This document shows positions 55,206-64,000 of a stretch of DNA of 64,000 nucleotides, piece by piece; the first letter of the stretch is position 1; every line of letters begins with the position of its first letter. A model generated the notes under the pieces. It was given only the letters and a program-made list of their open reading frames with translations. It was not told the origin of the DNA and did not search any database. The DNA lies in assembly GCF_016654005.1 (NCBI RefSeq), contig NZ_JAEPWN010000001.1:372001-436000 (forward strand). Direction: 5' to 3'. The stretch is from Brevundimonas nasdae (GTDB lineage Bacteria; Pseudomonadota; Alphaproteobacteria; Caulobacterales; Caulobacteraceae). The translations under genes were made by a program, and so were the position numbers.

Positions 55206-55718
55206 CTAGGGAAGCGCCTTTTCCAGCACCACGAACGCCAGTTCGGGCCGTGGCGGATCAAGCGGGAAGGGACGTTGCTCCCCGGTGCGGACATAGCCGC
55301 GTCGCTCGTACCAGGCGATCAGTTCGGCGCGGCGCTGGATGACGGTCATCTCCATTCGCCGGGCGTTGAAACGGCGGATCGCCTCGGCCTCGGCGGCGGC
55401 CAGAAGCTGACGACCGACGCCGCTGGCCTGCAACGCCGGATCAACGGTCAACATGCCCAGATAGCCGAGGTCGTCAGCGGATCGGGCGACCTGCACGCAG
55501 CCGATCAGGGTCCCGTCGCGATAGGCCATCAAGATGACGCGCTCAGGATCGGCGATGACCGCGGACAGTTCCTCGATGCTGGTGCGTTCGCCCGAGAGGA
55601 AATCCGCCTCGTGCGTCCAGCCCGCCTTGGCGCTGTCGCCGCGATAGGCGCGTTCGATCAGGGGGCGAAGGGCGGCGACATCATCGGCGGTCGCCGCCCG
55701 AAAGACGACTGGGCTCAA
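55206..55718 (-). CDS. GNAT family N-acetyltransferase
   Basis: A 170-residue GNAT fold protein: VFRAATADDVAALRPLIERAY at the start, the acetyl-CoA region YLGMLTVDPALQASGVGRQLL and the C-terminal WYERRGYVRTGEQRPFPLD. The acceptor is unknown. The start is TTG at 55718, overlapping the stop of the upstream S46 peptidase (TTGA), so the two are co-transcribed. Confidence 0.88.
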   Translation of the reverse strand: MSPVVFRAATADDVAALRPLIERAYRGDSAKAGWTHEADFLSGERTSIEELSAVIADPERVILMAYRDGTLIGCVQVARSADDLGYLGMLTVDPALQASGVGRQLLAAAEAEAIRRFNARRMEMTVIQRRAELIAWYERRGYVRTGEQRPFPLDPPRPELAFVVLEKALP

Positions 55719-57832
55719 CGACGGGCTCTCCGGGCCGGGGTCTGGTTCGTCGCCGCGCCCAGTTCCTGAACCAGATGGTCCATGCCGTACACGTCGCGCA
55801 GAGCGGTGGTCACGGCCTGGGTGGTGACGATGACGCTGCGATTGACGTTGCGGTCATAGCCATAGGCGTTGCGCTGGGTCAGGACGGTGGAGTCGAAGTT
55901 GGCGCCGATGATCTCGCCCTTGGCGTTGACGGCGGGCGAACCGGACGAGCCGCCGATGGTGTCGGACGACACCGCCATGTTCATCACCGCATTGGGGTCG
56001 ATCCGGTCCTTGGCGGCCAGCAGCTTGGGCGCCACGTTGAACGGCTCTGCGCCCGTGGCGCGGTCCCACAGTCCGGCGAAGGTGGTGAAGGCGGGAATGC
56101 GTTGGCCCGGAACATCTGTGCCTTCGACGCGGCCATAGGTCAGGCGCAGGGTGCCGGTGGCGTCCGGATAGACGGCGTCGCCATAGACGGCGAAGCGGGC
56201 GGCGGCCAGTTGTTCGGACGCGCGGGCGGTCGGGGCGTCGACCTTGTTGCGCCATTCGGTGCGGACGGCGCGGGCGTCTTCGTCGATCGACAGGACGTAT
56301 TTGATCAACGGATCGTCGGAGGCCTGAACGGCGGCGAGACCGCCCTCCCACAGGGCGCGGCGCACGGCGGGGTCCGCCAGCCTGGTGCCGCTGACGACGC
56401 GGGACGACAGCTGTTCGGGGCTTTCGCGACCCAGCAGGACGCGGACGTGGGGGCTGTCGACGGTCAGCCATTCGCGGGTCTTGGACAGCCACCATTCCAG
56501 ACGGATCTGCTCCAGTTCCGGATAGGTCGGGCGTTCGGCGAACAGGCCGGATTGAGCCGCGGGCAGGCGGCTGTCGGCATATTCGCTCAGACGCTGGTCC
56601 GACGGCTTGGCGCGCTCCTGGGCGCCGCGCACGATGACCCGCGCCCACTGGAACAACTGAGAGCCGCCCGCCACCGAGGTCGTGCCCATGCCGGTGCCGC
56701 CTTCCAGCAGCGCCATCGGGGCGTACATCTCGCGGGCGACGGGCTGGATCGCCGCCAGCGTGGCCCACGGGTCGCCGACCTGGGCCGACAGGGCTTCGCT
56801 CTCGGCGACCTGACGGTGGAAGGCGGTCTCCTGACCGGCCAGTTGATCCATGAAGGCGGGATCGGTCAGGGCGCGCATCCGGCCCAGGCCGCGCTTGTAG
56901 GTGTTCTCAACGCCGACGATGGGGTCCATGGCGATGAAGGCCTGATCGGCGCCTTCTTCCGAATAGCGGATCAGACGGCCGCGCAGTTCCGACGCGATCA
57001 GCTGGTCCATCGGCAGGACCACGTCGCGGATGGTCATCAGCTGGGCTTGGGTCAGCAGGCGCTGGGTGGCGCCGGGGTTGCCGGTGACGAAGACGGGCTC
57101 GCCCTCGGTCGGCCTGTTGGGGTTCCAGGCGAAGTGGACGGGCGTCTCGACCGGCTTGTTGTCTTCATACAGGCGGATGAAGGCCGCATCGATGGCGAAG
57201 CGCGGGAAGGAGAAGTTGTCCAGGTCGCCGCCGAAGGTCGCGGCGCGGTCTTCCGGCGCCCAGGCCAGACGGACGTCGGAATATTTGCGGAACTTGTAGA
57301 GTTTGAACTGGCCGCCCCGGTAAAGGCTGACGACCTGACAGCGGATCTTGGGATCATTGCCGCAGGCTTCGGTTTCGATGCGTCCGGCCTCGGCCTCTCG
57401 CGCCTGGCTGAAGGCCTGTCCGTCAAGGCCTTCGCCTGCCTTGTGCATCCGGGCGGTGACGTCGGTGATGTCGGTCAGGACCTCGGCGGTGGCGCCGGGG
57501 CATTTCAACTCTTCCTCGCGGCTCTTGGGCGTAAAGCCGGTCTCGCCGTACTGAAGCTGGGGCGTGGACAGGTTGGCGACGCAGGTGGCCACGCAGTGGT
57601 TGTTGGTCATCACCAGGCCCTGGCCCGAGACGATGCCCGCCGAACATCCGCCGAACTTCACCGACGACAGACGCACCTTGTCCAGCCAGGCCTGGTCGAT
57701 GTTCGTGCCCAGCGTCTGATTGGCGCGGGCGATGGGGAAGTTGTCATAGGTCCACATGCCCTCCTCAGCGCGAACGGAGGTGGCGGCGGCGAAGGCCAGA
57801 ACCGCGACGGAGGCAATGAGCAGATGACGCAT
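55715..57832 (-). CDS. S46 family dipeptidyl-peptidase, paralogue 1
   Basis: A 705-residue exported S46 serine peptidase (signal peptide about 1-22, SVRA). Catalytic triad: His in VMTNNHCVATC, Asp in GGDLDNFSFPRF, Ser630 in GGSSGSPAVN. S46 enzymes remove dipeptides from peptide N termini in the periplasm. Eighteen residues after the catalytic Ser, where DPP7 has Gly and DPP11 has Arg, this protein has Ser648, so its P1 preference may differ from both. It overlaps the GNAT gene by 4 bp and is 273 bp from its paralogue. Confidence 0.92.
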   Translation of the reverse strand: MRHLLIASVAVLAFAAATSVRAEEGMWTYDNFPIARANQTLGTNIDQAWLDKVRLSSVKFGGCSAGIVSGQGLVMTNNHCVATCVANLSTPQLQYGETGFTPKSREEELKCPGATAEVLTDITDVTARMHKAGEGLDGQAFSQAREAEAGRIETEACGNDPKIRCQVVSLYRGGQFKLYKFRKYSDVRLAWAPEDRAATFGGDLDNFSFPRFAIDAAFIRLYEDNKPVETPVHFAWNPNRPTEGEPVFVTGNPGATQRLLTQAQLMTIRDVVLPMDQLIASELRGRLIRYSEEGADQAFIAMDPIVGVENTYKRGLGRMRALTDPAFMDQLAGQETAFHRQVAESEALSAQVGDPWATLAAIQPVAREMYAPMALLEGGTGMGTTSVAGGSQLFQWARVIVRGAQERAKPSDQRLSEYADSRLPAAQSGLFAERPTYPELEQIRLEWWLSKTREWLTVDSPHVRVLLGRESPEQLSSRVVSGTRLADPAVRRALWEGGLAAVQASDDPLIKYVLSIDEDARAVRTEWRNKVDAPTARASEQLAAARFAVYGDAVYPDATGTLRLTYGRVEGTDVPGQRIPAFTTFAGLWDRATGAEPFNVAPKLLAAKDRIDPNAVMNMAVSSDTIGGSSGSPAVNAKGEIIGANFDSTVLTQRNAYGYDRNVNRSVIVTTQAVTTALRDVYGMDHLVQELGAATNQTPARRARR

Positions 57833-57951
57833 GGAGAACTCCTAGTTCAGACCCTGGCTAGGAAAAACAGAGTCCAATTCGTCTGAATAGTCTGAAATCG
57901 GCTGGAAGGACGAGAGGAGCCTAGCAGGGCGATGCGTCAGACGGGGGCGTA

Positions 57952-58094
57952 CTTTCCTCCCTGTCGCGCAGCGATGGGGAGGTGGATCGGCGGCGAAGCC
58001 GACGAGACGGAGGGGGCGCCTCCACGGCTGACGTTTGCGTCGCCCCCTTCCACCGCTACGCGGTCTCCCTCCCCATGAAATGGGGAGGGAGAGG
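57952..58094. repeat. Second type of palindromic intergenic element (between S46 genes)
   Basis: Between the two S46 genes a stretch of about 140 bp has inverted ends (CCTCCC and GGGGAGG at 57956-57983; CTCCCTCCCC and GGGGAGGGAG at 58065-58092) and inner GGAGGGGGCG/CGCCCCCTTCC arms. It has the build of the 149-bp family but different inner blocks. No gene is seen in 57833-58105 apart from this and the promoter of the first S46 gene. Confidence 0.6.
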
Positions 58095-58105
58095 CGGGTC
58101 AGTCT

Positions 58106-60199
58106 TTACCGACGAACGCCCAGTTCGCGCAGCAGGCGCGGCTGGTTGTAGACGTTGCGCAGGGCCTCGGTGATGGCGGCGGTCGAGACCGTCACCGTGC
58201 GGTTCAGTTCGGGGTCGTAGCCGAAGCTGCCGCCCAGCGAGTGGATGTTGCCGTCGAAGGCCGCGCCGATGACTTCACCCTTGGCGTTGATCACGGGCGA
58301 GCCCGAGTTGCCGCCGATGATGTCGTTGGTCGAGACGAAGTCATAGACGGTCGACTTGTTGACCTTGTTCTCGGCGGCCAGCCAGTCGGTTGCGGCGTTG
58401 AACGGCTCGGCGCCGGTGTTGCGCTGATAAAGGCCGCCAATCTCCGTGAAGGGCGTCACGGTCACGCCGCGATAGGTCCACCCCTTGACCTGACCATAGG
58501 ACAGGCGAAGCGAGAAGGTCGCGTCGGGATACAGGTTGGTGCCGTAAACGGCGAAGCGGGCCTGGGCGATCTTTTCGCCCGCACGGCTGGTCGGGCCCGA
58601 GACAGCGGCCTCCCACTGGGTGCGGATGGCCTGTGCGGCGTTGTCGTTGTCCAGCACGAACTTGATCAGCGGGTCGCCCGACGCGGCCAGTTGCTCCGGC
58701 GTCATGGCCAGGGCCTGGGCGCGGAAGGCCGGGTCGGCCAGGCGCGTGCCGTCGACCAGACGGGCGGCGACCTGTTCAGGGCTTTCCGTGCCCAGCAGGG
58801 CCTTAACCTCGGTGTTGTCGACGGTCAGGTATTCGCGGGTCTTGGACAGCCAGAAGTCGATGAAGATCTTCTCCAGGTCGGTCGAGATCGGGGTCTCGGT
58901 CGCCAGGCGGCGGCCCAGAGACGCGATGTCGGCGTCCGAATAACCGGCGCGGCGCTCCGCCACCGGCTTGGCGCGTTCCTTGGAGGCGCGCACGATGGAA
59001 CGGGCATAGCCGTAAAGCGACGAACGCTGACCGGCGGCCGATTCCAGCTGGCGGTAGGGCAGGAACAGATCGCGCTGGGTGGCGGAGATGCGCTCCAGAT
59101 CGGCCCACGGATCGCCGATGCTGGCGGCCAGGGTCGGGTCGGCGGCGACGCGCTGGCGCAGCTCCTGTTCTTCGCGACGCTTGGTGGCCATGAAGGCCGG
59201 GTCGGTCAGGGCCCCCTGCTGGCCGTAGAAGACCTTGAAGCTGTTCTCCAGGCCGAACAGCGGATCGACGGTCACGCGCTTGGGCTCTTCGCCGGTGGTG
59301 GCGTATTCGATCAGGCGGCCGCGCAGTTCCGACGACTGGATCAGCGTCAGCGGCATCTGCTGGTCACGCAGCACGTCCAACTGCGCCATGGTCAGCAGGC
59401 GCGAGGTCGAGCCGGGGTTGCCCGCCACGAAGGTCACGTCGCCTTCCTTGGGCGCATTGGCGTTCCAGGTCAGGTGGTTCGGCGTGGCGACGGGCTTGCC
59501 GTCCTCGTAGATGCGCAGGAAACCGGCATCCAGGGCGTAGCGCGGGAAGTTGAAGTTGTCCGGGTCGCCGCCGAAGAAGGCCGCCTGGAACTCGGGCGCG
59601 AAGACCAGACGCACGTCGTCATACTTGCGGAACTTGTACAGCTTGTATTGGCCGCCGCGGTAGAAGCTGATGACCTGGCAGGTCAGCTTCTGGTCGTCGC
59701 CGCAGGTCTCCTTCTGAATCTTGTCGATCTCGGCGGCGCGGGCCTGGACGAAGGCGGCGCCTTCAAGACCGGCGCCGGCACCGGTGACGCGGGCGGTCAC
59801 ATCGACGATGTCGGTCAGGATTTCAGCCGTCTGGCCGGGGCATTTCTTTTCGTCTTCACGGGTGGCGGGCATCCAGCCGTTCTTGACGTAGTCGTTCTGG
59901 GCCGTGGACAGGTCCTGCACGCACGACACGACGCAGTGGTGGTTGGTCAGGATCAGGCCTTCGCCCGACACCAGCGAAGCCGAGCAGCCCTGCAGGCGAA
60001 CGGCGGCGTTGCGCACGCGGTCCAGCCAGGCCTGGTCGATGTTGGTGCCGTACTTCTGGTTCACCGTCGCGATGGGGAAGTTGTCGAACGTCCACATGCC
60101 TTCGTCGGCCTTTGCAGGCGAGGCGGGGGCCGACAGGACAGCGGTCGCGGCGCCAAGGGCGGCCAGCGAGGCGGTGAGGCGAAGTGAAGGCAAGGACAT
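58106..60199 (-). CDS. S46 family dipeptidyl-peptidase, paralogue 2 (DPP7-like)
   Basis: A 697-residue exported S46 peptidase (signal about 1-31). Triad: His in LTNHHCVVSC, Asp in GGDPDNFNFPRY, Ser632 in GGNSGSPVIN. The specificity position is Gly650 (AFDGN), as in DPP7, which prefers hydrophobic P1 residues. It shares the whole domain layout with the 705-residue neighbour, so the pair arose by tandem duplication and then diverged. ATG 60199 has GGGAGA upstream; a GGGAC/GTCCC hairpin lies in the leader (60222-60237). Confidence 0.93.
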   Translation of the reverse strand: MSLPSLRLTASLAALGAATAVLSAPASPAKADEGMWTFDNFPIATVNQKYGTNIDQAWLDRVRNAAVRLQGCSASLVSGEGLILTNHHCVVSCVQDLSTAQNDYVKNGWMPATREDEKKCPGQTAEILTDIVDVTARVTGAGAGLEGAAFVQARAAEIDKIQKETCGDDQKLTCQVISFYRGGQYKLYKFRKYDDVRLVFAPEFQAAFFGGDPDNFNFPRYALDAGFLRIYEDGKPVATPNHLTWNANAPKEGDVTFVAGNPGSTSRLLTMAQLDVLRDQQMPLTLIQSSELRGRLIEYATTGEEPKRVTVDPLFGLENSFKVFYGQQGALTDPAFMATKRREEQELRQRVAADPTLAASIGDPWADLERISATQRDLFLPYRQLESAAGQRSSLYGYARSIVRASKERAKPVAERRAGYSDADIASLGRRLATETPISTDLEKIFIDFWLSKTREYLTVDNTEVKALLGTESPEQVAARLVDGTRLADPAFRAQALAMTPEQLAASGDPLIKFVLDNDNAAQAIRTQWEAAVSGPTSRAGEKIAQARFAVYGTNLYPDATFSLRLSYGQVKGWTYRGVTVTPFTEIGGLYQRNTGAEPFNAATDWLAAENKVNKSTVYDFVSTNDIIGGNSGSPVINAKGEVIGAAFDGNIHSLGGSFGYDPELNRTVTVSTAAITEALRNVYNQPRLLRELGVRR

Positions 60200-60415
60200 G
60201 ATGGATAGTCTCCCGGGGGGCGGGACGTTTTTGTCCCATGTGTTATTCTGTAACTAGCGCCATAAAGGGGGCGACGCAAAGCGACCTGTGCCGCCTTAAT
60301 CGCACGTTTTACGCGAAGCAACGGCGCGGCGCCCCAAACCCTTACCCCGATTTAACTTGGCCACAGGGTGGCGCGCCGTCAGATAGACGGACGTACCAGG
60401 GGTTTATCGACGAAC

Positions 60416-61588
60416 ATGTCGCTTGCGCTTTCAACGCTGCTTTTCGAGTGGCGCCGCTATATGGCGGCGGTCATGGCGCTGGCCCTGTCGGGCCTGCTGG
60501 TCCTGGCCATGACCGGTGTCTTCATCGGCATCGGCAAGGGCTTTACTGCCGCGATCGAACGGTCGAGCGCGGACATTTACATCATGCAGCCGGGCGCTAA
60601 GGCCCTGTTCGGCGGCCCGATGGGCATGCCCAAGCGGTTCATCCCGCTTGCCTACAATCATCCTGAGGTGGTCGAGATCAAGACGCTGGATCTGTCCGGC
60701 GGCAATTTCCAGAACATCAAGACCGTGGACCCCACGGCGTCGGCGGCCGACCGTGCGCGTCAGGGCGCGCCGCGCCAGAAGCAGGTGCTGGTCAATATCA
60801 TCGACACCGCGCCGGGATCGGTCACGATTCCCAAGGACTACTCTTCCGAGCTGGTCGAGGCGCTGCGCCAGCCGTTTACCGTCGCGATCGACGAGACGGC
60901 GCTGACCCCGCTGGGTGTGAAACTGGGCGACAAGGCCCTGTTCAACGGCAAGACCGTGACGGTTGTGGGCGTCCTGCGCGGCTATCCCAATATGATGCAA
61001 CCCACGATCGTCATGTCGCGCGACAGCCTGCGGATGCTGGGCGAGGCCTTCGAAGGCCCGCGTGTCGGTCCGCTGATGATCCGCATAAAGGACCCGGCGC
61101 GCGCGCCCGTCGTTGTGGCGCAGCTGAACGCCATGGGCAACGGCCAGTGGAAGGCCTGGACGCGTCAACAGCTGGCCGACGCCAATGCCGCCTCGATGTT
61201 CGAGGAGGGGATTCTGGTCATCATCATCGGCGGCTGCGTGGTGCTGGGCGTCATCATCGGCGTGGCCATCACCTGGCAGACGCTGCGCGGGGCGATCATG
61301 GCCAACATCAAGGAGTTCGCCTCTCTGCGCGCCCTGGGCGTCGGCATGGGAAGCCTGCGCCGGATCGTGGTGGAGCTGAGCTTCTGGGTCGGCTGCGTCG
61401 GGGTCGCAGCCGCCATCCTGCTGACCTGGCTGCTGTCGTTGTTCGCCCTGTCGTTCGCCGTGATCATCGCCCTGCCGTTCTCTCTGCTGCTGGCGGTCGG
61501 CATCGGTCTGATCGCCATCGCCATGGTGTCGGGCCTGCTGTCGCTGGGCATTCTCAAGAACAGCCAACCGGCGGACCTGCTGCGATGA
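60416..61588 (+). CDS. ABC exporter permease (FtsX/DevC-like)
   Basis: A 390-residue permease of the MacB/FtsX class with four helices: one at about 15-40, then a long periplasmic domain (about 45-265), then three helices. IKEFASLRALGVGMGSLRRIVVE is the cytoplasmic coupling segment. ATG 60416 is chosen over the longer frame from 60368, which lacks the FtsX-type start. Its TGA overlaps the ATPase start. Order permease, ATPase, adaptor matches the DevBCA/MacAB type of tripartite exporter; the cargo is unknown. Confidence 0.88.
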   Translation: MSLALSTLLFEWRRYMAAVMALALSGLLVLAMTGVFIGIGKGFTAAIERSSADIYIMQPGAKALFGGPMGMPKRFIPLAYNHPEVVEIKTLDLSGGNFQNIKTVDPTASAADRARQGAPRQKQVLVNIIDTAPGSVTIPKDYSSELVEALRQPFTVAIDETALTPLGVKLGDKALFNGKTVTVVGVLRGYPNMMQPTIVMSRDSLRMLGEAFEGPRVGPLMIRIKDPARAPVVVAQLNAMGNGQWKAWTRQQLADANAASMFEEGILVIIIGGCVVLGVIIGVAITWQTLRGAIMANIKEFASLRALGVGMGSLRRIVVELSFWVGCVGVAAAILLTWLLSLFALSFAVIIALPFSLLLAVGIGLIAIAMVSGLLSLGILKNSQPADLLR

Positions 61589-62340
61589 GCATTCACACGA
61601 AAGTCCACGGCAAGCACGGCGACTTCGCCATCGAAGCCAACGGCGTGGTCAAGCGCTTCAAGTCCGGCAAGTCCTGGGTCGAGGTGCTGAAAGGCGTCGA
61701 TTTCGATGCGCGGCACGGCGACCTGACCATGGTCATGGGACCGTCGGGGTCGGGCAAATCGACCCTGATCGCCGCCCTGTCCGGTCTGCTGAAGCCCGAA
61801 GAGGGGCGCGTCGACATTCTGGACGTCGATGACCTGTGGCGCCTGTCCACCGGGCGGATCGACAAGTTCCGGCTGGATAACTGCGGCTTCATCTTCCAGG
61901 GATTCAACCTGTTCCCGGCCCTGACCGCCTTGCAGCAGGTCGAGACGGTGCTGAAGTTCCAGGGACTGACGTCCGGTCAGGCGAAGAAGCGGGCCACGAT
62001 CGCCCTGGAGGAAGTGGGTTTGGGCCACCGCCTGCACCTGCGCCCCGCGGCCCTGTCGGGTGGTGAGAAGCAGCGCGTCGCCATCGCCCGCGCCCTGGCC
62101 AAGGATCCCAAGATCCTGTTCGCCGATGAACCGACCTCGGCCCTGGACGGCGAGAACGGTCAGGTGGTGATCAAGCTGCTGCGCCGCGCCGCCACCGAAC
62201 ACGGCGCCGCCGTTATCTGCGTGACCCACGACCCGCGCCTGGAGGCCTGGGCTGACCGGGTCATCCACATCGAGGACGGCAAGATCCTTGATGACCAACG
62301 CCGCATTCCCGATCCGAACGCCATCCTGGCGTCGCACTGA
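61585..62340 (+). CDS. ABC exporter ATPase (LolD/MacB-type)
   Basis: A 251-residue nucleotide-binding subunit: Walker A GPSGSGKST, Q-loop FIFQGFNLFPALT, signature LSGGEKQRVAIARAL, Walker B ILFADEPTSALD and the switch His in VTHDPR. It energises the FtsX-like permease. ATG 61585 overlaps the permease stop (ATGA). The adaptor follows 35 bp later. Confidence 0.95.
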   Translation: MSIHTKVHGKHGDFAIEANGVVKRFKSGKSWVEVLKGVDFDARHGDLTMVMGPSGSGKSTLIAALSGLLKPEEGRVDILDVDDLWRLSTGRIDKFRLDNCGFIFQGFNLFPALTALQQVETVLKFQGLTSGQAKKRATIALEEVGLGHRLHLRPAALSGGEKQRVAIARALAKDPKILFADEPTSALDGENGQVVIKLLRRAATEHGAAVICVTHDPRLEAWADRVIHIEDGKILDDQRRIPDPNAILASH

Positions 62341-62375
62341 ACAACACGACTGAACCCCTTAGGACGAAACGCCCA

Positions 62376-63380
62376 ATGCCCGGCTTCCTGAAGAAAAAAC
62401 GCACATGGTTCGGCCTGCTGCTGGTGATCGTGCTGGGGGTCGGCTTCATGCTGTTCCAGTCCGCCGCCAAGACCAAGAAGGAAGAGCAGGCCAAGGCCGC
62501 CGCCACCAAGGTCGAGAGCCCCTATGCGGCCATCGCAAACGGCAAGGTCGATGTCGAGGGCGGCATCATCCAGATCGCAGCCCGTCGCGGCGGCATCGTC
62601 CGTGAGGTGCTGGTCCAGGAAGGCGAACGCGTCACCGCAGGCCAGATCCTGGCCCGTCAGGAAGACGATGAACCGCGTCTGGCCGTGCAGAGCGCCGCCG
62701 CCGCCGTGGCCCAGGCCGAAAGCCAGTTGAACCAGATCCGCGTCGACATCCGCACCGCCCAGCGCGAGCAGGAGCGTCTGCAGCGTCTGGCCGCCACCAA
62801 CTTCGTCGCCGCCCAGCGTGTCGATCAGGCGGCGGACGCCGTGGCCACGGCCCAGGCCCGCATGGGTTCGCAGGTGGCGGCGGTCCAGACGGCGCGCGCC
62901 CAACTGGATCAGGCTCGCTATAATCAGGAGCTGACGGTCATCCGCGCGCCCAGCGCCGGCCGGATCGTTCGCCGTTACGCCAACCCCGGCGCGGGCGCCT
63001 CGACCCTGAACGTCTCGACCATGTTCGACCTGGAGCCGGACGCCCCGCGCATCGTCCGCGCCGAAGTGGTTGAAAGCGACCTGCCGAACCTGACCGACGG
63101 TCAGGCGGTCGAGATCAGCCCCGAGGGCGATTCCAGCAAGATCTACATCGGCACGGTGCTGCGCCGCGCGGCGGTATTCGGCGCCCGCAAGCTGGCTTCC
63201 GACGATCCGTCGCAACGCACCGACGAGCGCGTGGTCGAGGTCGTGGCCTCGGCTGGCGATGCGCCGCTGCTGATCGGCCAGCGGGTTCTGGTCAAGTTTA
63301 TGAAGCCCGGCGAGACGGCGGGCGCCAAGCGCCAGGCGACGACCGGCGTCGGCCCGGCCCAGGCGATGCGTTCGCAATAA
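62376..63380 (+). CDS. HlyD/DevB-like adaptor of the ABC exporter
   Basis: A 334-residue membrane fusion protein with one N-terminal helix (about 9-28), lipoyl halves (IIQIAARRGGIVREVLVQEGERV; YNQELTVIRAPSAGRIVRRY) and a coiled coil (about 105-170). It completes a permease-ATPase-adaptor set that needs an outer-membrane partner elsewhere. Last gene of the operon, followed by a terminator. Confidence 0.9.
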   Translation: MPGFLKKKRTWFGLLLVIVLGVGFMLFQSAAKTKKEEQAKAAATKVESPYAAIANGKVDVEGGIIQIAARRGGIVREVLVQEGERVTAGQILARQEDDEPRLAVQSAAAAVAQAESQLNQIRVDIRTAQREQERLQRLAATNFVAAQRVDQAADAVATAQARMGSQVAAVQTARAQLDQARYNQELTVIRAPSAGRIVRRYANPGAGASTLNVSTMFDLEPDAPRIVRAEVVESDLPNLTDGQAVEISPEGDSSKIYIGTVLRRAAVFGARKLASDDPSQRTDERVVEVVASAGDAPLLIGQRVLVKFMKPGETAGAKRQATTGVGPAQAMRSQ

Positions 63381-63409
63381 GCCGGGTCTGACGGCCTGAA
63401 GACAGAAGA

Positions 63410-63440
63410 GGCGGCTGGGCGCGACCCCGGCCGCCTTTTC
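63410..63440 (+). terminator. Terminator of the ABC exporter operon
   Basis: GGCGGC (63410-63415) pairs with GCCGCC (63430-63435), with an inner GGG/CCC extension, then TTTTCTTTT. It lies 30 bp after the adaptor gene. Confidence 0.75.
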
Positions 63441-63544
63441 TTTTGCTGTGTGAGGCCGGGGATCATCAGCCTGTGAGTTTTTCGCACAGGGCGCGGCCCT
63501 GAAACTCGATTTCCGCGCGGCGCGGCCTGCGGCATCTCCGGGCG

Positions 63545-64000
63545 ATGTCTTCTGTTCGTATGATTGTTCTCGTGCTTGGCCTGGGCCAGGCAGTGGCCTT
63601 CGCCTCCAGCTATTATCTTCTGGGCGTCATGGCCGATCCTGCGGCGGCGGCGCTGGGGATCGGCACAGGACCGGTGTTTCTGGCGCTTTCCGGCGCCTTT
63701 CTGGTCTCCGCCGTCCTGACGCCCTATGCGGGCCAGGCGATTGAGCGTGTCGGCGGGGCGCGGGTGCTGGCGGGATCGAACCTGGCCTTCGCGTTTGCCC
63801 TTCTGATGATGGCCGCCGCGCCGCAGCCTCTGGTTCTGTGCCTCGGCGTCGTGCTGCTGGGCGTGGGCATGGGGGCGGGTCTATACGGCACGGCATTCGC
63901 CGTTCTGGTCGAGATGCAGGGGCAGGGCGCGCGGCGGGCGATTGCGGCGGTGTCCCTGCTGGGCGCCTTGGGCGGGGCGCTGGGCTGGCCGATCAGCCGC
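63545..64000 (+). CDS. MFS transporter, N-terminal part (runs off the window)
   Basis: An open frame of 152 codons without a stop reaches the right edge. It encodes about five hydrophobic helices: MIVLVLGLGQAVAFASSYYLL, then FLALSGAFLVSAVLTPYAGQ and the MFS-like loop AIERVGGARVLAGS, then LVLCLGVVLLGVGMGAGLYG. It is an MFS carrier of unknown substrate. The start could be ATG 63545 or the in-frame ATG at 63560; neither has a strong Shine-Dalgarno. Confidence 0.8.
   Translation, partial: MSSVRMIVLVLGLGQAVAFASSYYLLGVMADPAAAALGIGTGPVFLALSGAFLVSAVLTPYAGQAIERVGGARVLAGSNLAFAFALLMMAAAPQPLVLCLGVVLLGVGMGAGLYGTAFAVLVEMQGQGARRAIAAVSLLGALGGALGWPISR

Overview
The window is a high-GC alphaproteobacterial chromosome segment, most likely from the family Caulobacteraceae and probably Brevundimonas or a close relative. 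The signs are a Rhodobacter-type gene transfer agent (GTA) tail cluster, a Caulobacter-like maltodextrin locus with a TonB-dependent receptor, a Caulobacter-type sigma-32, many GTG and TTG starts and tightly overlapped genes. The genus is an inference; no rRNA or tRNA gene was seen.

1-7057 holds the distal half of a GTA tail operon (orthologues of g10 end, g10.1, g11, then g12-g15). It is interrupted between the tape measure and g12 by an oppositely oriented DUF805 membrane protein gene. 7146-11514 carries a DnaJ-like co-chaperone, serC, purA and a receiver-like protein that lacks the phosphorylation Asp. 11561-14059 (minus) is rluD, a small GNAT gene and rpoH, which has a leader holding a possible 13-codon upstream ORF. 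A lipoprotein gene and the glycolytic set gap-pgk-fba (minus) follow, with a 149-bp intergenic repeat between gap and pgk.

18631-27731 is a branched-chain amino acid superoperon: leader peptide and attenuator, ilvD, ilvC, ilvB, a short IlvM-like regulatory subunit, ilvE, leuC, leuD, leuB. It covers every step of valine synthesis from pyruvate and the leucine-specific steps after leuA. amtB and a TorF-type porin follow, with twin palindromes ahead of amtB.

30129-44723 is a complete maltodextrin locus. It has an outer-membrane TonB receptor (MalA-like), a periplasmic alpha-amylase, a second GH13 alpha-glucosidase, a LacI regulator, a GH97 alpha-glucosidase, an MFS sugar transporter (MalY-like), an esterase and a GH15 glucoamylase. 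TGCAA-type half-sites recur in its control regions.

44867-55003 holds two drug efflux operons that face each other, each with its own TetR regulator: an RND tripartite pump and an EmrAB pump. 55206-60199 (minus) encodes a GNAT acetyltransferase and two S46 dipeptidyl-peptidase paralogues that differ at the known specificity position. 60416-63380 is a three-gene ABC exporter of the DevCAB/MacAB style. An MFS gene runs off the right edge.
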